Source of the DNA: Erwinia pyrifoliae DSM 12163 | GTDB taxonomy: Bacteria > Pseudomonadota > Gammaproteobacteria > Enterobacterales > Enterobacteriaceae | Direction of reading: 5' to 3' | Length of the DNA stretch: 64,000 nucleotides | Assembly (NCBI RefSeq): GCF_000026985.1 | Contig: NC_017390.1 | Coordinates: 1,578,701 to 1,642,700, forward strand | Shown here: piece by piece, positions 1-9,916 of the stretch | Layout: every line of letters begins with the position of its first letter | Position numbering within the stretch: position 1 is the stretch's first letter | The notes under the pieces: model-generated | Told to the model about the DNA's origin: nothing | Seen by the model: the letters and a program-made list of their open reading frames with translations, nothing else | Database searches by the model: none | Made by a program: the position numbers and the translations under genes

Positions 1-1622
1 CCGAGCGTCAGCCAGGGGTGGTTAAGCACGCGTTGTAGCAGGCGGCCATAACGGGCAATGACGCGGTCAAACAGCGCTTCGCTGGCGCGCGCGAAGCGGT
101 TCTGCTGGCGCACTGACCCGGTGTTTAACATTCGGGCGCACATCATCGGCGTCAGCGTCAGTGAGACAAACGCCGAAATCAGGATCGCCACGGCCAGAGT
201 GACAGCAAATTCGCGGAACAGGCGGCCGACGATATCGCCCATAAATAGCAGCGGAATAAGCACCGCAATCAGCGAGAAAGTCAGTGAAATAATGGTAAAG
301 CCGATTTCGCCCGCTCCCTTCAGCGCCGCCGCCAACGGTTTCTCGCCCTTTTCGCGATGGCGTGAGATATTTTCCACCACCACAATGGCGTCATCGACCA
401 CGAAGCCGGTGGCGATGGTCAACGCCATTAGCGTCAGATTGTTGACCGAGAAACCGAGGAAATACATCGCCGCAAACGTGCCAATAAGCGACAGCGGTAC
501 CGCCACCGCCGGAATCAGCGTGGCCGCCGCGTTACGCAGAAAGAGGTAGATAATCATCACCACCAGCGCCAGCGCCAGCAGCAGCTCGAACTGTACATCA
601 CGCACCGAGGCGCGGATATGGGTGGAGCGGTCGCTCAGCAGCTTAACCTCGACCGATTTCGGCAGCGAGGCGGTTAGCGACGGCAGCAGGCGACGGATAT
701 TATCGGCGGTAGCAATGATATTGGCTCCCGGCTGGCGCTGTACGTTCAGCACGATGGCCGGCTGGCGGTTGGCCCAGGCACCCAGCCAGCTGTTTTCCGC
801 TCCCTGTTCTACCGTTGCCACGTCGCCGAGGCGCACCGGCGATCCGTTTTGATAGCTGATGATTAGCTGGCGATAGCCTTCAGCGGTTTTGATCTGATCG
901 TTGGCGGACAGGGTAATTGAGCGTTCCGGGCCATCGAGGCTGCCTTTTGCCGAATTCACGTTGGCACTGCCGATCGCGCTGCGCACCGTTTCGCTGGTGA
1001 TGCCGAGCGCGGCCAGCGCCTGCGCGTTCAGTTTCACCCGTACCGCCGGGCGTTGCCCGCCGGAAAGCGTCACCAGGCCTACGCCGGTAACCTGAGATAG
1101 CTTCTGCGCCACGCGGGTTTCCACCATATCGGCCACCTGGGTCATGGGCATGCTGGTGGTGGTGACGGCCAGCGTCATCATCGGCGGGTCGGCGGGATTG
1201 ACCTTGCTGTAAACCGGTAGATTGGGCAGGTCGCCCGGCAGCAGGTTAGTGGCGGCGTTGATCGCCGCCTGTACTTCCTGTTCGGCAACATCCAGCGCCA
1301 GGCTTAGCTGGAATTGCAGGTTGACCACCGAGGCACCGCCGGAGCTTTGCGAGGACATCTGCTTCAGGCCGGACATCTGCCCGAACTGGCGCTCCAGCGG
1401 GGCGGTGACCGCCGAGGTCACCACGTCCGGGCTGGCACCCGGGTACAGAGTGACCACCTGGATGGTGGGATAATCCACTTCCGGCAGGGCGGAAACCGGC
1501 AGGGCGCGATAGCCCATGATGCCGGCGAGTAACATGGCGATCATCAGCAGCGTGGTGGCGACCGGCCGCAGAATAAACTGACGTGACGGACCGCCGCCGG
1601 GCGATGGGGGCATAACCTGCAT
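1..1622 (-). CDS. mdtB: MdtB, RND multidrug efflux pump subunit (5' part; runs off window)
   Basis: Inner-membrane RND transporter that, with MdtC, forms the heteromeric pump of the MdtABC-TolC system exporting bile salts, novobiocin and similar compounds by proton antiport. About 540 N-terminal codons are present of the ~1040 usual for the family; the rest lies beyond base 1. On the minus strand the protein opens with [16 protein letters not shown], then RPVATTLLM leads into the first membrane helix, followed by the RND porter-domain motif [17 protein letters not shown]. The end of the visible part contains the TM2-TM4 region. The ATG overlaps the mdtA stop codon (TGATG), so the two are translationally coupled. 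mdtC and the baeSR regulators would be expected further left. The family call is safe; mdtB rather than mdtC rests on position directly after mdtA and the N-terminal sequence. Confidence 0.93.
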   Translation of the reverse strand, partial: MQVMPPSPGGGPSRQFILRPVATTLLMIAMLLAGIMGYRALPVSALPEVDYPTIQVVTLYPGASPDVVTSAVTAPLERQFGQMSGLKQMSSQSSGGASVVNLQFQLSLALDVAEQEVQAAINAATNLLPGDLPNLPVYSKVNPADPPMMTLAVTTTSMPMTQVADMVETRVAQKLSQVTGVGLVTLSGGQRPAVRVKLNAQALAALGITSETVRSAIGSANVNSAKGSLDGPERSITLSANDQIKTAEGYRQLIISYQNGSPVRLGDVATVEQGAENSWLGAWANRQPAIVLNVQRQPGANIIATADNIRRLLPSLTASLPKSVEVKLLSDRSTHIRASVRDVQFELLLALALVVMIIYLFLRNAAATLIPAVAVPLSLIGTFAAMYFLGFSVNNLTLMALTIATGFVVDDAIVVVENISRHREKGEKPLAAALKGAGEIGFTIISLTFSLIAVLIPLLFMGDIVGRLFREFAVTLAVAILISAFVSLTLTPMMCARMLNTGSVRQQNRFARASEALFDRVIARYGRLLQRVLNHPWLTL

Positions 1623-2842
1623 CAGTGGCTGGCTCCCGTGGCGGGCAGGGCGGTTTTGCCGGCGGGCGGCGTGGCCTGGGGGGGCACCACTTCTATCTGT
1701 GCGCCATCGGTCAGGCGATCCATGCCGTCGGTCACCACTTTCTCGCCGGCTTCCAGCCCGTCGCCGATCACCACTTTCTCGCTATCCTGCAGGCCGGGCG
1801 AAACGGTTTTTTTGCTGACCTGATTGTCGCTGTTAATCACCCAGACAAAATGACCCTCGTTGCTCATCTGCAATGCGGCTGTCGGGATGACAATGGCTTC
1901 TTGCAGCGTGCCGATCTTCAGGCGTGCGTTGACAAACTGGTTAGGGAACAGGCGGTCGTCCCGATTATCAAAGCGCGCTTTCAGCTTAACGGTGCCGGTA
2001 GTGCTGTCAATCTGGTTATCCATACTCAGCAGCACGCCCTGGGTCAGCCGTTTTTTGTTGCTGCGATCCCATGCTTCCACCGGCAGCTGGCCGTTTTTCT
2101 GTGCACTGAGGATGCTGGCAATATCGTTTTCCGGCAGGCTGAAGACCAGATCGATAGGATGAGTCTGGGCAATCACCACCATGCCGTTGCTATCGCCGCT
2201 ACTGACATAATTGCCAACGTCGACCTGTTTCAAACCGACCCGACCGGAGATGGGGGCGGTCACGCGGCTATAGGACAGGTTGAGTCTGGCGCTGGCCACG
2301 CTGCCTTCATCCGCTTTGACCGTGCCGAGCGTTTCACTGACGCGCGCGCGCTGGGTGTCAAGCTCCTGAGCAGAAATCAGCTGGGTTTGCGCCAGTTTTT
2401 CATAACGCGCCAGGTCGCGCCGTGCATGGGTCAGCGTTGCCCGATCCTTCGCCAGCTGCCCCTCGGCCTGCATTAAAGCCACTTCGTATGGGCGCGGATC
2501 GATCTCAGCCAGCAGCTGTCCGGCTGTAACCTCTTGTCCTTCGTTAAAATGCAGGGCGACCAGGTCGCCATTAACCCGGCTGCGCAGCGTCACGGTATTG
2601 GCAGCGGTCACCGTGCCCAGCCCGGAGAGATACTGCGGCACGCTCTGATGTACTGCCTCAGCGGCCTGCACCGGCAGCGGTCTATCGCCCGCGTGCTGTG
2701 CGCTGGCTCGCTGCTGTTCTGAACCCTGGCGGGTTTGCGCCGTGGATGCCCTACTGTGGCTGTACCACCCGTAAAGCGCGGCAGCGGCCAACATGGCGGC
2801 GATCGTCATGGCGATAAGAGGGAAACGGCGGGGTATTTTCAT
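1622..2842 (-). CDS. mdtA: MdtA, periplasmic adaptor of the MdtABC efflux pump
   Basis: Membrane-fusion protein linking the MdtBC pump to an outer-membrane channel. The chosen ATG ([10 protein letters not shown]...) gives 406 residues, close to the ~415 of the family. An in-frame TTG 21 codons upstream (2905) also gives an open frame, but the extra residues do not resemble the family. A GGAG stretch lies ~13 bases before the ATG. An N-terminal hydrophobic anchor is followed by a low-complexity linker. The HlyD-type barrel/lipoyl and hairpin region includes [19 protein letters not shown] and [15 protein letters not shown], and the [19 protein letters not shown] motif marks the end of the hairpin. 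First gene of the operon, divergent from the aldo/keto reductase gene. Confidence 0.93.
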   Translation of the reverse strand: MKIPRRFPLIAMTIAAMLAAAALYGWYSHSRASTAQTRQGSEQQRASAQHAGDRPLPVQAAEAVHQSVPQYLSGLGTVTAANTVTLRSRVNGDLVALHFNEGQEVTAGQLLAEIDPRPYEVALMQAEGQLAKDRATLTHARRDLARYEKLAQTQLISAQELDTQRARVSETLGTVKADEGSVASARLNLSYSRVTAPISGRVGLKQVDVGNYVSSGDSNGMVVIAQTHPIDLVFSLPENDIASILSAQKNGQLPVEAWDRSNKKRLTQGVLLSMDNQIDSTTGTVKLKARFDNRDDRLFPNQFVNARLKIGTLQEAIVIPTAALQMSNEGHFVWVINSDNQVSKKTVSPGLQDSEKVVIGDGLEAGEKVVTDGMDRLTDGAQIEVVPPQATPPAGKTALPATGASH

Positions 2843-2997
2843 CCTGTGTACTGCTCTCCGTGAAATTAATGCAGGGCGCTGGGCGGGATAAGGGACCAGC
2901 CTCAAGGCGGGTAAGGATAGCGAATTTCAAGCGCTGAAAAATGAAGGAAATAAGGATAACGGCTCAGATGCGGGCTGTCGCGTAGAGAAAATTCAAT

Positions 2998-3023
2998 ATT
3001 TGCAAATGATTTGCTACAAATCA
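2998..3023. promoter_or_regulatory. Overlapping palindromes in the mdtA/AKR divergent region (candidate operator)
   Basis: Between the divergent mdtA and aldo/keto reductase genes lies a perfect inverted repeat, TGATTTG-CTA-CAAATCA (3007-3023). It abuts a second palindrome, ATTTGCAAAT (2998-3007). Both sit 70-100 bases upstream of the aldo/keto reductase start, where an operator or promoter-overlapping site is expected. No regulator gene is adjacent and the binding protein is unknown. It does not look like the BaeR box I would expect for mdtA. Confidence 0.4.
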
Positions 3024-3093
3024 CCGCAGCGCGCTGAATGATGTTTGCTAGTCTTATCCACTGCGCCATCCACTTCTCATCAGGAGAATCATC

Positions 3094-4056
3094 ATGAGTC
3101 ATTCAGAACTGCGCCCGCTGGGCCGTTCCGCTATTCAGGTTCCGCGCCTGACCTTTGGCGGCAATGTATTTGGCTGGACTATCGACGAAAAGACGTCGTT
3201 TTCTCTGCTCGACGCACTGCTGGAGAAAGGATTGAATTTTATCGATACGGCCGACGTTTATTCGCGCTGGGCGCCCGGCAACCAGGGCGGCGAGTCAGAA
3301 ACGATTATCGGCAACTGGCTGAAGCACAGCGGCAAGCGCGACCAGATTATCCTCGCCACCAAAGTCGGTATGGATTTGGGAAACGGTAAAACCGGGCTGG
3401 CGGCGAAGTATATTCGTCAGGCGGTGGAAGCCTCCCTGAAGCGCCTGCAAACTGACTATATTGACCTTTATCAGGCCCACCGCGACGATGAAGATACGCC
3501 GTTGCGGGAGTCGCTGGGCGCGTTCGACGCGCTGGTTAAAGAGGGTAAAGTGCGGGTTATCGGCGCTTCTAATTATTCGGCTGAACGCCTGAGTGAAGCG
3601 CTGCAAATCAGTGAAGAGCAGGGGTTGGCACGCTATGAAACCTTGCAGCCGGAATACAATCTCTACGATCGCGCCGGGTATGAGAGCGGCCTTGAGCAGG
3701 TCGCTATTGAACACGGGCTGGGCGTGATTAATTACTATTCACTCGCCAGCGGCTTCCTGAGTGGTAAATACCGTATCAAAGAGGATGCCGCGAAGAGCGC
3801 CCGTGGCCAGGGCGTGGTTGATCAATATCTGAATGAGCGCGGGCTGAAAATTGTTGACGCGCTGGTGCAGGTGGCCGAAACGTATCACGCTTCACCGACC
3901 CAGGTTGCGCTGGCGTGGCAGATTGCACGCCCGGGGATCACCGCGCCTATCGTCAGCGCCACGTCGCTGGCACAGGTTGATGAGCTGGCGAAGGCCGCCG
4001 TGCTGAAGCTGAAGGATGAGGATCTGCGCCTGCTATCGGATGCGAGCCGTTATTAA
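3094..4056 (+). CDS. Aldo/keto reductase family oxidoreductase
   Basis: NADPH-dependent aldo/keto reductase of 320 residues (TIM barrel), resembling YajO/general-stress-type AKRs; substrate unknown. The catalytic tetrad is visible: Asp51 and Tyr56 in FIDTADVY, Lys90 in LATKVG and His129 in YQAHRDD. A C-terminal NADP-binding stretch lies around ARPGITAPIVSATS. The AGGAG at about 3080-3084 gives a well-placed ribosome binding site. It is a single-gene unit divergent from mdtA and convergent with yegD (40 bases between stops). In E. coli yegD lies directly beside mdtA, as far as I recall, so this gene looks like a lineage-specific insertion. Confidence 0.88.
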   Translation: MSHSELRPLGRSAIQVPRLTFGGNVFGWTIDEKTSFSLLDALLEKGLNFIDTADVYSRWAPGNQGGESETIIGNWLKHSGKRDQIILATKVGMDLGNGKTGLAAKYIRQAVEASLKRLQTDYIDLYQAHRDDEDTPLRESLGAFDALVKEGKVRVIGASNYSAERLSEALQISEEQGLARYETLQPEYNLYDRAGYESGLEQVAIEHGLGVINYYSLASGFLSGKYRIKEDAAKSARGQGVVDQYLNERGLKIVDALVQVAETYHASPTQVALAWQIARPGITAPIVSATSLAQVDELAKAAVLKLKDEDLRLLSDASRY

Positions 4057-4096
4057 AAGCGATGGGTGGCTGCTGCCAAGCCCCGCCCGGAGGCGA

Positions 4097-5449
4097 TCAT
4101 CTGAACATCACCTGCGCCCAACGTGCCAGACCGGCGGTCACTGAACCGAAATCATCGCCGCTGGCCAGCGGAATGTGCGGTAGCTGCTGTTGCAGCGCGG
4201 CGCGCAGAACCGGAGATTTGGCGCTGCCGCCGGTCAGGTAAATGACATCGGGACGAGTGCCGCTGGTGGCCAGCGCCAGCGACACCTGCTCCTGAATGCG
4301 TTCCAGCGGCTGGCTGATAGCCGCTTCTAATCCCGCCACGCTAATCTCGGTTTCCAGACCGTTATCAATAAAGTCCAGCGCGGTCAGAACCCTGCTGCGC
4401 TGTGACAGGGCAATTTTGCTTTCTTCTGCCGAGCGTACCAGGCGATAACCAAGACGCTGTTGCCACACCTTGAGCAGCCGCTGCACTTTCTGCGGCTCGG
4501 CGGCATCGCGGATCAGATCCTGCAACAGCTTGCGCGATGCGGTGGCATAGAAGTCGCTTTGTGCCGGAACATCGTTGATCGCCACGGCATTCCACCACGG
4601 CAGGGCAGGCAGCCCGGTGCCTTTTATGGTTTCCCCGCCCAGGCCCAGCAGCGGCATCAGTTCCTTAAACGCCAGCATAATGTCCAGATCGTTACCGCCG
4701 ACGCGGCAGCCGCTGTGGCCCAGCAGGCTGTCCGCGCGATGGGCCTTATCGTGCCACTGCGGCCCCATCAGCAGCATGGAACAGTCGGTGGTCCCCCCGC
4801 CGATGTCGATCACCAGCACGCGGTTTTCTTTGCCCAGCGTGGCTTCAAAGTCCAGCCCGGCCGCCACCGGTTCGAACTGGAAAACCACTTCCTTAAACCC
4901 TGCACGGCTGGCGGCGCGCGCCAGAATGCCCTCGGCCTGACGGTTGGCCTCATCGCCACCCAGCCCCTGAAAGTTTACCGGTCGCCCAATCACCGCCTGA
5001 GTGACGCTGTCATTTAACGTGTTTTCCGCCGTCTGACGGATATGCAACATCATGGCGCAGACCAGGTCTTCAAAAAAGGCCACCTGCTGTGGCTTTAAAC
5101 CGCTGGCACCGAGGAAGGATTTAGGCGATTTTACAAACCAGACTTCTTCCGGGTCATCCATGTATTGTGCCAGCGAAGCCAGACCAAATTTGACGCTGCC
5201 GGGCAGGACATCAATATCTTCTTCACGGTTGAAAGCCAGAGCGCGGCGTAGCAGCGCCTGATTTTCTGCCTGCGGAGTTGGCACCTGATGATGACGGAAC
5301 AGCCATTCACTTACCGCATCGCGGGTTGGCGCACACAGCATTGAAGGTAAATAAGGCGAGCCTTGCTCTAACGGCAGCAGCCTGGGTGCGCCGTTCTCCA
5401 TATTGGCAATAGAGCAGTTTGCCGTTCCGTAGTCGAAACCGATAAACAT
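4097..5449 (-). CDS. yegD: YegD, Hsp70-family putative chaperone
   Basis: Protein of 450 residues with the actin/Hsp70 ATPase fold but without a full DnaK-type substrate-binding domain. Phosphate-1 motif: FIGFDYGTANCSIA at the N-terminus. Phosphate-2 motif: LVIDIGGGTTDCSM near residue 215. Adenosine motif: IYLTGGSAKSPVL near residue 405. Length and motif spacing match E. coli YegD, whose cellular client is not established. The start is the first Met of the phosphate-1 motif, so it is well determined. Monocistronic; it ends facing the aldo/keto reductase gene. Confidence 0.92.
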   Translation of the reverse strand: MFIGFDYGTANCSIANMENGAPRLLPLEQGSPYLPSMLCAPTRDAVSEWLFRHHQVPTPQAENQALLRRALAFNREEDIDVLPGSVKFGLASLAQYMDDPEEVWFVKSPKSFLGASGLKPQQVAFFEDLVCAMMLHIRQTAENTLNDSVTQAVIGRPVNFQGLGGDEANRQAEGILARAASRAGFKEVVFQFEPVAAGLDFEATLGKENRVLVIDIGGGTTDCSMLLMGPQWHDKAHRADSLLGHSGCRVGGNDLDIMLAFKELMPLLGLGGETIKGTGLPALPWWNAVAINDVPAQSDFYATASRKLLQDLIRDAAEPQKVQRLLKVWQQRLGYRLVRSAEESKIALSQRSRVLTALDFIDNGLETEISVAGLEAAISQPLERIQEQVSLALATSGTRPDVIYLTGGSAKSPVLRAALQQQLPHIPLASGDDFGSVTAGLARWAQVMFR

Positions 5450-5690
5450 CGTTTCCTCCGCTGAGTGTGAAAAAAAGGGAGGACTTTAGCCTGAGAGTGC
5501 AGGCCGTGCAAGCACCAGCGGCTTCAGCGTGCCAATAACCGCTCAGCGACGCTCTCAACCGCGTTGAGAAAAGGGTTAGCCGTGCGGAGCAAAGGAGGAT
5601 GCCTTTTGCTGCTTCGCCCGACGATTAGCCGGCCACGGCCTTGAGGTGGGTGACGGTATTAATAGACGCAAAGCCGACCACGCCCGCCGT

Positions 5691-6320
5691 TTACTGGGAT
5701 AGTTTAAGTAATTTCTCACGCGTCCAGGCCTGTTCAATGCCGGCAATCTGCGCAGAAATGTGCTGAAGGAATTGCTGAGTGGTGGCTTTGCGCCCCTGGC
5801 TAATCAGCAGTAAGGGGACGATCAGCACAAGGCACAGTTGTGTCGTGGGGATAGTGCGGCGAGAATTATGGCGCTGGCCAATCAGATAAACGCTGCTCAA
5901 GGTAAAGCCGAGTAATAATCCGCTGATGACTTCACTGTCTGAGTGGTAGTGGAGTACCAAACGTGAAACACCGACGCACAAAGGAATGAAATAGCCGATG
6001 ATTATCGCGACACGACGCCACCCTCCGCTCAGGCGAGCGCTCATTAACCACAGCATCACTGGCCACAGGGTTGCGGACATGGCACTGTGGCCGCTGAAAC
6101 CGGTAAAATTGAAACGGGCGCTGCCGATGCCATAACCCATGAAAGCGATTTTAGACAGGCTGGCCAGCGCGCCGGCCGTGCAAAATGTCAGTAGCCAGTA
6201 CCAGGCGCTGCGTTCATCGTCACTCTTCCAGAACAGCAACAACGCAATGATCAGGGCGGTGGGTAGCAGCAACATGCTGTCACCCAAATAGGTAAGAAAG
6301 TGGATAAGAGGCCAGAACAC
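5691..6320 (-). CDS. PAP2-type integral membrane phosphatase
   Basis: Protein of 209 residues with about six hydrophobic helices and part of the phosphatidic-acid-phosphatase 2 signature: SGHS at 76-79 (motif 2) and SR at 119-120 followed by His126 (motif 3). The usual Lys-x6-Arg-Pro of motif 1 is not clear (Lys57 and Arg69 are the only candidates), and motif 3 ends in Glu130 where Asp is usual. Likely a lipid-phosphate phosphatase acting at the periplasmic face; undecaprenyl diphosphate or a phospholipid would be typical substrates, but which one cannot be read from sequence. Monocistronic, divergent from udk. About 240 bases of unassigned sequence separate it from yegD. Confidence 0.72.
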   Translation of the reverse strand: MFWPLIHFLTYLGDSMLLLPTALIIALLLFWKSDDERSAWYWLLTFCTAGALASLSKIAFMGYGIGSARFNFTGFSGHSAMSATLWPVMLWLMSARLSGGWRRVAIIIGYFIPLCVGVSRLVLHYHSDSEVISGLLLGFTLSSVYLIGQRHNSRRTIPTTQLCLVLIVPLLLISQGRKATTQQFLQHISAQIAGIEQAWTREKLLKLSQ

Positions 6321-6616
6321 ACTAATTCCTTATAACTGTTTTCTGTTGCCCAGTTTAGCGGTGAAAGCGATTGCCGCCTAAGGGTAAAGTCTGAAAAGGC
6401 GAAGGTGCTTTTTTCTGGCATCATAAGGGGTTACTCCTTATAATTGCGCCGCTGTGCCCTTTATATTTTCAGCTGCAGATGTGTTGGTTGCTATCATTTG
6501 CCCGCTCATCTGACTTTACCGAGTTCAGGTGGACGGCCTGATGAGGCCATGCTGTATCCGGAAATTAACAGGGAATACTTACCCTTTATATTGTCTCAGA
6601 ACCAGGTCTTTGAAAT

Positions 6617-7258
6617 ATGGCTGACAAGTCGCATCAGTGCGTCATCGTAGGTATCGCAGGCGCATCCGCCTCGGGAAAAAGTCTTATTGCCAGTACGCTA
6701 TATCGTGAAGTTCGCGAGCGTGTCGGTGATGAAAATATTGGTGTGATCCCCGAGGATGCCTATTATAAAGATCAGAGTCATCTGACCATGGAAGAGCGGG
6801 TCAAAACCAATTACGACCATCCAAGCGCCATGGATCATAGCCTGCTTTTACAGCACCTGCAGATGCTGAAAGCAGGCAAGGCTATCGATTTGCCGGTTTA
6901 CAGTTATGTCGAGCATACCCGTACCAGGCAATCCCTTCGCCTTGAACCGAAGAAGGTGATTATCCTGGAAGGGATCCTGCTACTGACCGATGCTCGCTTG
7001 CGCCAGGAGATGAATTTCTCCATTTTCGTTGATACCCCGCTCGATATTTGCCTGATGCGCCGTATGAAGCGTGATGTCAACGAGCGTGGGCGGTCGATGG
7101 ACTCGGTGATGGCACAGTACCAGAAAACGGTGCGGCCGATGTTCCTGCAATTTATCGAACCCTCCAAGCAATACGCCGATATTATCGTGCCGCGCGGCGG
7201 CAAAAATCGTATTGCCATCGATATCCTGAAAGCGAAAATAAATCAGTTCTTTGAATAA
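6617..7258 (+). CDS. udk: Uridine/cytidine kinase
   Basis: Phosphorylates uridine and cytidine to UMP and CMP in pyrimidine salvage. The protein is 213 residues, the same as in E. coli, with Walker A GASASGKS near residue 14, the nucleoside-binding [10 protein letters not shown] segment, and the conserved [13 protein letters not shown] and [10 protein letters not shown] regions. A weak ribosome binding site (AGG about 11 bases upstream) precedes the ATG. dcd follows 25 bases downstream, giving the conserved udk-dcd-asmA group. A TATAAT hexamer at about 6440 lies upstream, but I see no matching -35, so I do not call a promoter. Confidence 0.97.
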   Translation: MADKSHQCVIVGIAGASASGKSLIASTLYREVRERVGDENIGVIPEDAYYKDQSHLTMEERVKTNYDHPSAMDHSLLLQHLQMLKAGKAIDLPVYSYVEHTRTRQSLRLEPKKVIILEGILLLTDARLRQEMNFSIFVDTPLDICLMRRMKRDVNERGRSMDSVMAQYQKTVRPMFLQFIEPSKQYADIIVPRGGKNRIAIDILKAKINQFFE

Positions 7259-7283
7259 TCGAAGCGCCAGCCGGAGATCCTGA

Positions 7284-7865
7284 ATGAGACTATGTGACCG
7301 CGATATTGAAGCCTGGCTCGACAATGGCAAGCTGGGTATCGATCCGCGCCCGCCTGTAGAGCGCATTAATGGTGCGACCGTTGATGTGCGCCTGGGTAAC
7401 CAGTTCCGCACCTTCCGTGGCCATACCGCTGCTTTTATCGATTTGAGCGGCCCTAAAGATGAGGTCAGCGCGGCGTTGGATCGCGTGATGAGCGATGAGA
7501 TTGTCCTGCCGCAAGGTGATGCGTTCTTTCTGCATCCGGGTGAACTGGCGCTGGCGGTGACGTTGGAGTCGGTGACCTTGCCGGACAATCTGGTCGGCTG
7601 GCTGGACGGCCGCTCGTCACTGGCGCGGCTGGGTTTGATGGTTCACGTTACCGCACACCGTATCGATCCCGGCTGGCAGGGGCGCATCGTCCTGGAGTTC
7701 TATAACTCAGGTAAGCTGCCGCTGGCGCTGCGTCCCGGCATGCTGATCGGTGCGTTAAGCTTTGAGCCGCTTTCAGGCCCCGCTGCCCGCCCCTACAACA
7801 GCCGCCAGGATGCCAAGTACAAAGGCCAACAGGGCGCGGTTGCCAGCCGTATAGATAAGGACTAA
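7284..7865 (+). CDS. dcd: dCTP deaminase
   Basis: Deaminates dCTP to dUTP, the main source of dUMP for thymidylate synthesis in enterobacteria. 193 residues, full length. Family motifs are visible: the N-terminal [16 protein letters not shown], the active-site region [13 protein letters not shown] with catalytic Glu in RIVLEFYN, and the C-terminal [17 protein letters not shown] lid. GGAG stands seven bases before the ATG. Probably co-transcribed with udk and asmA. Confidence 0.97.
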   Translation: MRLCDRDIEAWLDNGKLGIDPRPPVERINGATVDVRLGNQFRTFRGHTAAFIDLSGPKDEVSAALDRVMSDEIVLPQGDAFFLHPGELALAVTLESVTLPDNLVGWLDGRSSLARLGLMVHVTAHRIDPGWQGRIVLEFYNSGKLPLALRPGMLIGALSFEPLSGPAARPYNSRQDAKYKGQQGAVASRIDKD

Positions 7866-7981
7866 ATGAGCGGAAGGTGCGCCTGTGGGTTAAGATTGCA
7901 CAAGGTGGCAACCCGGTGAACCCCTGGCCTGGCACCGGGTGACGGGCAGTCAGTGGCAAAATAAAGAGTTAAGGAGCAGGC

Positions 7982-9829
7982 ATGAAAAGGTTTATTACCA
8001 CACTTGCGATACTACTGGTCGTGGTGGTTGCCGGAATGACCGCGCTGGTGATGTTGGTGAATCCGAACGATTTTCGCGCCTACATGGTCCGCCAGGTCGA
8101 GCAGCGTAGCGGCTATCACCTTGCGCTTAACGGCGATCTGCGTTGGCATGTCTGGCCGCAGCTTAGCATCCTGTCCGGTCCGGTCACCTTGACCGCTCCG
8201 GGGGCGCGGCAGCCGGTGGTAAGCGCGGCTAATATGCGTCTTGACGTGAATCTTTTGCCCCTGTTCTCTCACCAACTTTCGGTAAAACAGGTGATGCTGA
8301 AAGGCGCGGTAATACGTCTGACGCCGGACAGTAAAAGCCTTCCTCCCGTTAATGCGCCGATCGGCCCTGCCGGCAGCAGCACCTTTTCGCCCACTGATGA
8401 TGTTGCGCGTGGCTGGAAGTTCGACATTTCCCATTTACGTATTGCTGACGGCCTGCTGGTATGGCAGCAGAGCAACGGCGAGCAGCTTAATGTACGCGAT
8501 CTGAATCTGGCGCTTGACCAGAACCAGCCGCGCCAGGTGCACATTGAAATCAGTAGCCGCATTAACCGCGACCAGCGCGAACTGCAGTTAGATTTGAGCA
8601 GCGAGCTGGATATCACTGATTACCCACAGCGGGTGAAGGCGATCGTTCAGCAGTCAGATTATCAGCTCAAGGGGGTCGATCTACCGCTGGCCGGTATCCA
8701 GGGCAAGGCGCAGATGAAAGCCAACTGGGAGAGTCTGACCGGGCGCTTCAGCCTCGAAGACATCCATCTTAACGCCAATGACAGCCAGCTAAGCGGAACC
8801 CTGTCGGGGACGCTGGGCGCGCACCCCGAACTGCTGGCTAACCTGCATATCGGCAGTCTCGACCTTGATTCGCTGTTGGGTCTGTCCGGCGCTATGGATC
8901 AAGACGCCTTAGCGACTGAACCGCGTAGCGGCCATGCCCCGGTTATCGCCAGCGTACCGGTGACGGACAATGTCCATTCCGTTCTCAATGCTCTGGATGG
9001 GCAACTGACGCTGGCAGTGGATCAGCTTCGCTGGCGTCAGATGCAGATGAATCATGTGTTGCTGCACGCTGCCAGCCAGCAGGGTTTGCTGACCATGAAC
9101 ACCTTCAAAGGGACGGGCGAAGGGGGAAGCTTCTCGCTGCCGGGTACGGTGGATGCGCGCGGCGCGCCGACCAAGGTCACTCTGATCCCGGAGCTGAAGC
9201 AGATTGCCATGAGTTCGTTGCTGAAAGGATTTGAGCTTCCGGACACCATCAGCGGTTCGTTGTCGCTGCGGGGGCGTTTTAGTGGTGATGGACTGAACGT
9301 GGCCGCGTTTAAGCATCAGTGGCAGGGGCAGGCCGAACTGAGTCTTGATGACGCGCAGTTTGCCGGCCTGAATCTGATGCAGATGGTTCAGCGCGCGGTA
9401 GAAAATAATAGCGCTAAGGTGCGTGGAAAGAGCGACGACGGCACGCCAAATCCGCTACATCTCCAGGGAAGCGCTACCCTGAATAATGGCGTGATTGCTT
9501 TCTCCCGGCTTGACGCCAGCTCGGCGATGCTCACCTACAACGCCAGCGGCAGCATCGATTTAATTAAGAAAAATTTAGACGTGCTGTTTGGCGTGACGAT
9601 CGCCGGAGGCTGGAGCGGGGACAGCGAGCTGGTGCAGCGTTTGCAGCAACTGCCGGTGCCCCTGAGGGTTTACGGGCCGTGGTCGGCTGTTAATTACAAC
9701 TTGAAAGTGGACCAGCTGCTGCGCCAGCAGGTGCGTGACGAAGCGCGGCATCGCCTGCAAAAATGGATCAAGCGTAACCCTGACAAGTCTGATAGCAGTG
9801 ACGTTAAAAAGTTGATCAACGAGCTTTGA
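7982..9829 (+). CDS. asmA: AsmA, outer-membrane biogenesis protein
   Basis: Large periplasmic protein anchored by one N-terminal membrane segment (about residues 5-27). Family members are bridge-like lipid transfer proteins affecting outer-membrane lipid and porin assembly. At 615 residues it matches E. coli AsmA. The N-terminal AsmA domain includes NPNDFRAYMVRQVEQRSGYHL and LALNGDLRWHVWPQL; the C-terminal AsmA_2 part has the LDLIKKNLD-type repeat (here SIDLIKKNLDVLFGV). AAGGAG precedes the ATG by five bases. Follows dcd by 116 bases and is convergent with yegH. Confidence 0.94.
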   Translation: MKRFITTLAILLVVVVAGMTALVMLVNPNDFRAYMVRQVEQRSGYHLALNGDLRWHVWPQLSILSGPVTLTAPGARQPVVSAANMRLDVNLLPLFSHQLSVKQVMLKGAVIRLTPDSKSLPPVNAPIGPAGSSTFSPTDDVARGWKFDISHLRIADGLLVWQQSNGEQLNVRDLNLALDQNQPRQVHIEISSRINRDQRELQLDLSSELDITDYPQRVKAIVQQSDYQLKGVDLPLAGIQGKAQMKANWESLTGRFSLEDIHLNANDSQLSGTLSGTLGAHPELLANLHIGSLDLDSLLGLSGAMDQDALATEPRSGHAPVIASVPVTDNVHSVLNALDGQLTLAVDQLRWRQMQMNHVLLHAASQQGLLTMNTFKGTGEGGSFSLPGTVDARGAPTKVTLIPELKQIAMSSLLKGFELPDTISGSLSLRGRFSGDGLNVAAFKHQWQGQAELSLDDAQFAGLNLMQMVQRAVENNSAKVRGKSDDGTPNPLHLQGSATLNNGVIAFSRLDASSAMLTYNASGSIDLIKKNLDVLFGVTIAGGWSGDSELVQRLQQLPVPLRVYGPWSAVNYNLKVDQLLRQQVRDEARHRLQKWIKRNPDKSDSSDVKKLINEL

Positions 9830-9916
9830 TGGCGGGCGGCCGAAAGTGAGCGCCGCCGCCATTATGCTGGCCGCCTTGATGCGGAAGGCGAAGGGCAGGG
9901 CCTATTTTTTTGGTTT

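Noticed and set aside
6425..6438. AAGGGGTTACTCCT upstream of udk, present in inverted orientation upstream of gnd (41909-41922)
   Set aside because: A 14-base match between two places in 64 kb, both strands allowed, is expected by chance about 15 times; neither site has another supporting feature.
8012..8616. Long minus-strand open frames inside asmA (and similar frames inside udk, yegD, his, sbcB and others)
   Set aside because: They are antisense to well-supported genes, in GC-rich regions where such frames are common, with no family motifs or ribosome binding sites.
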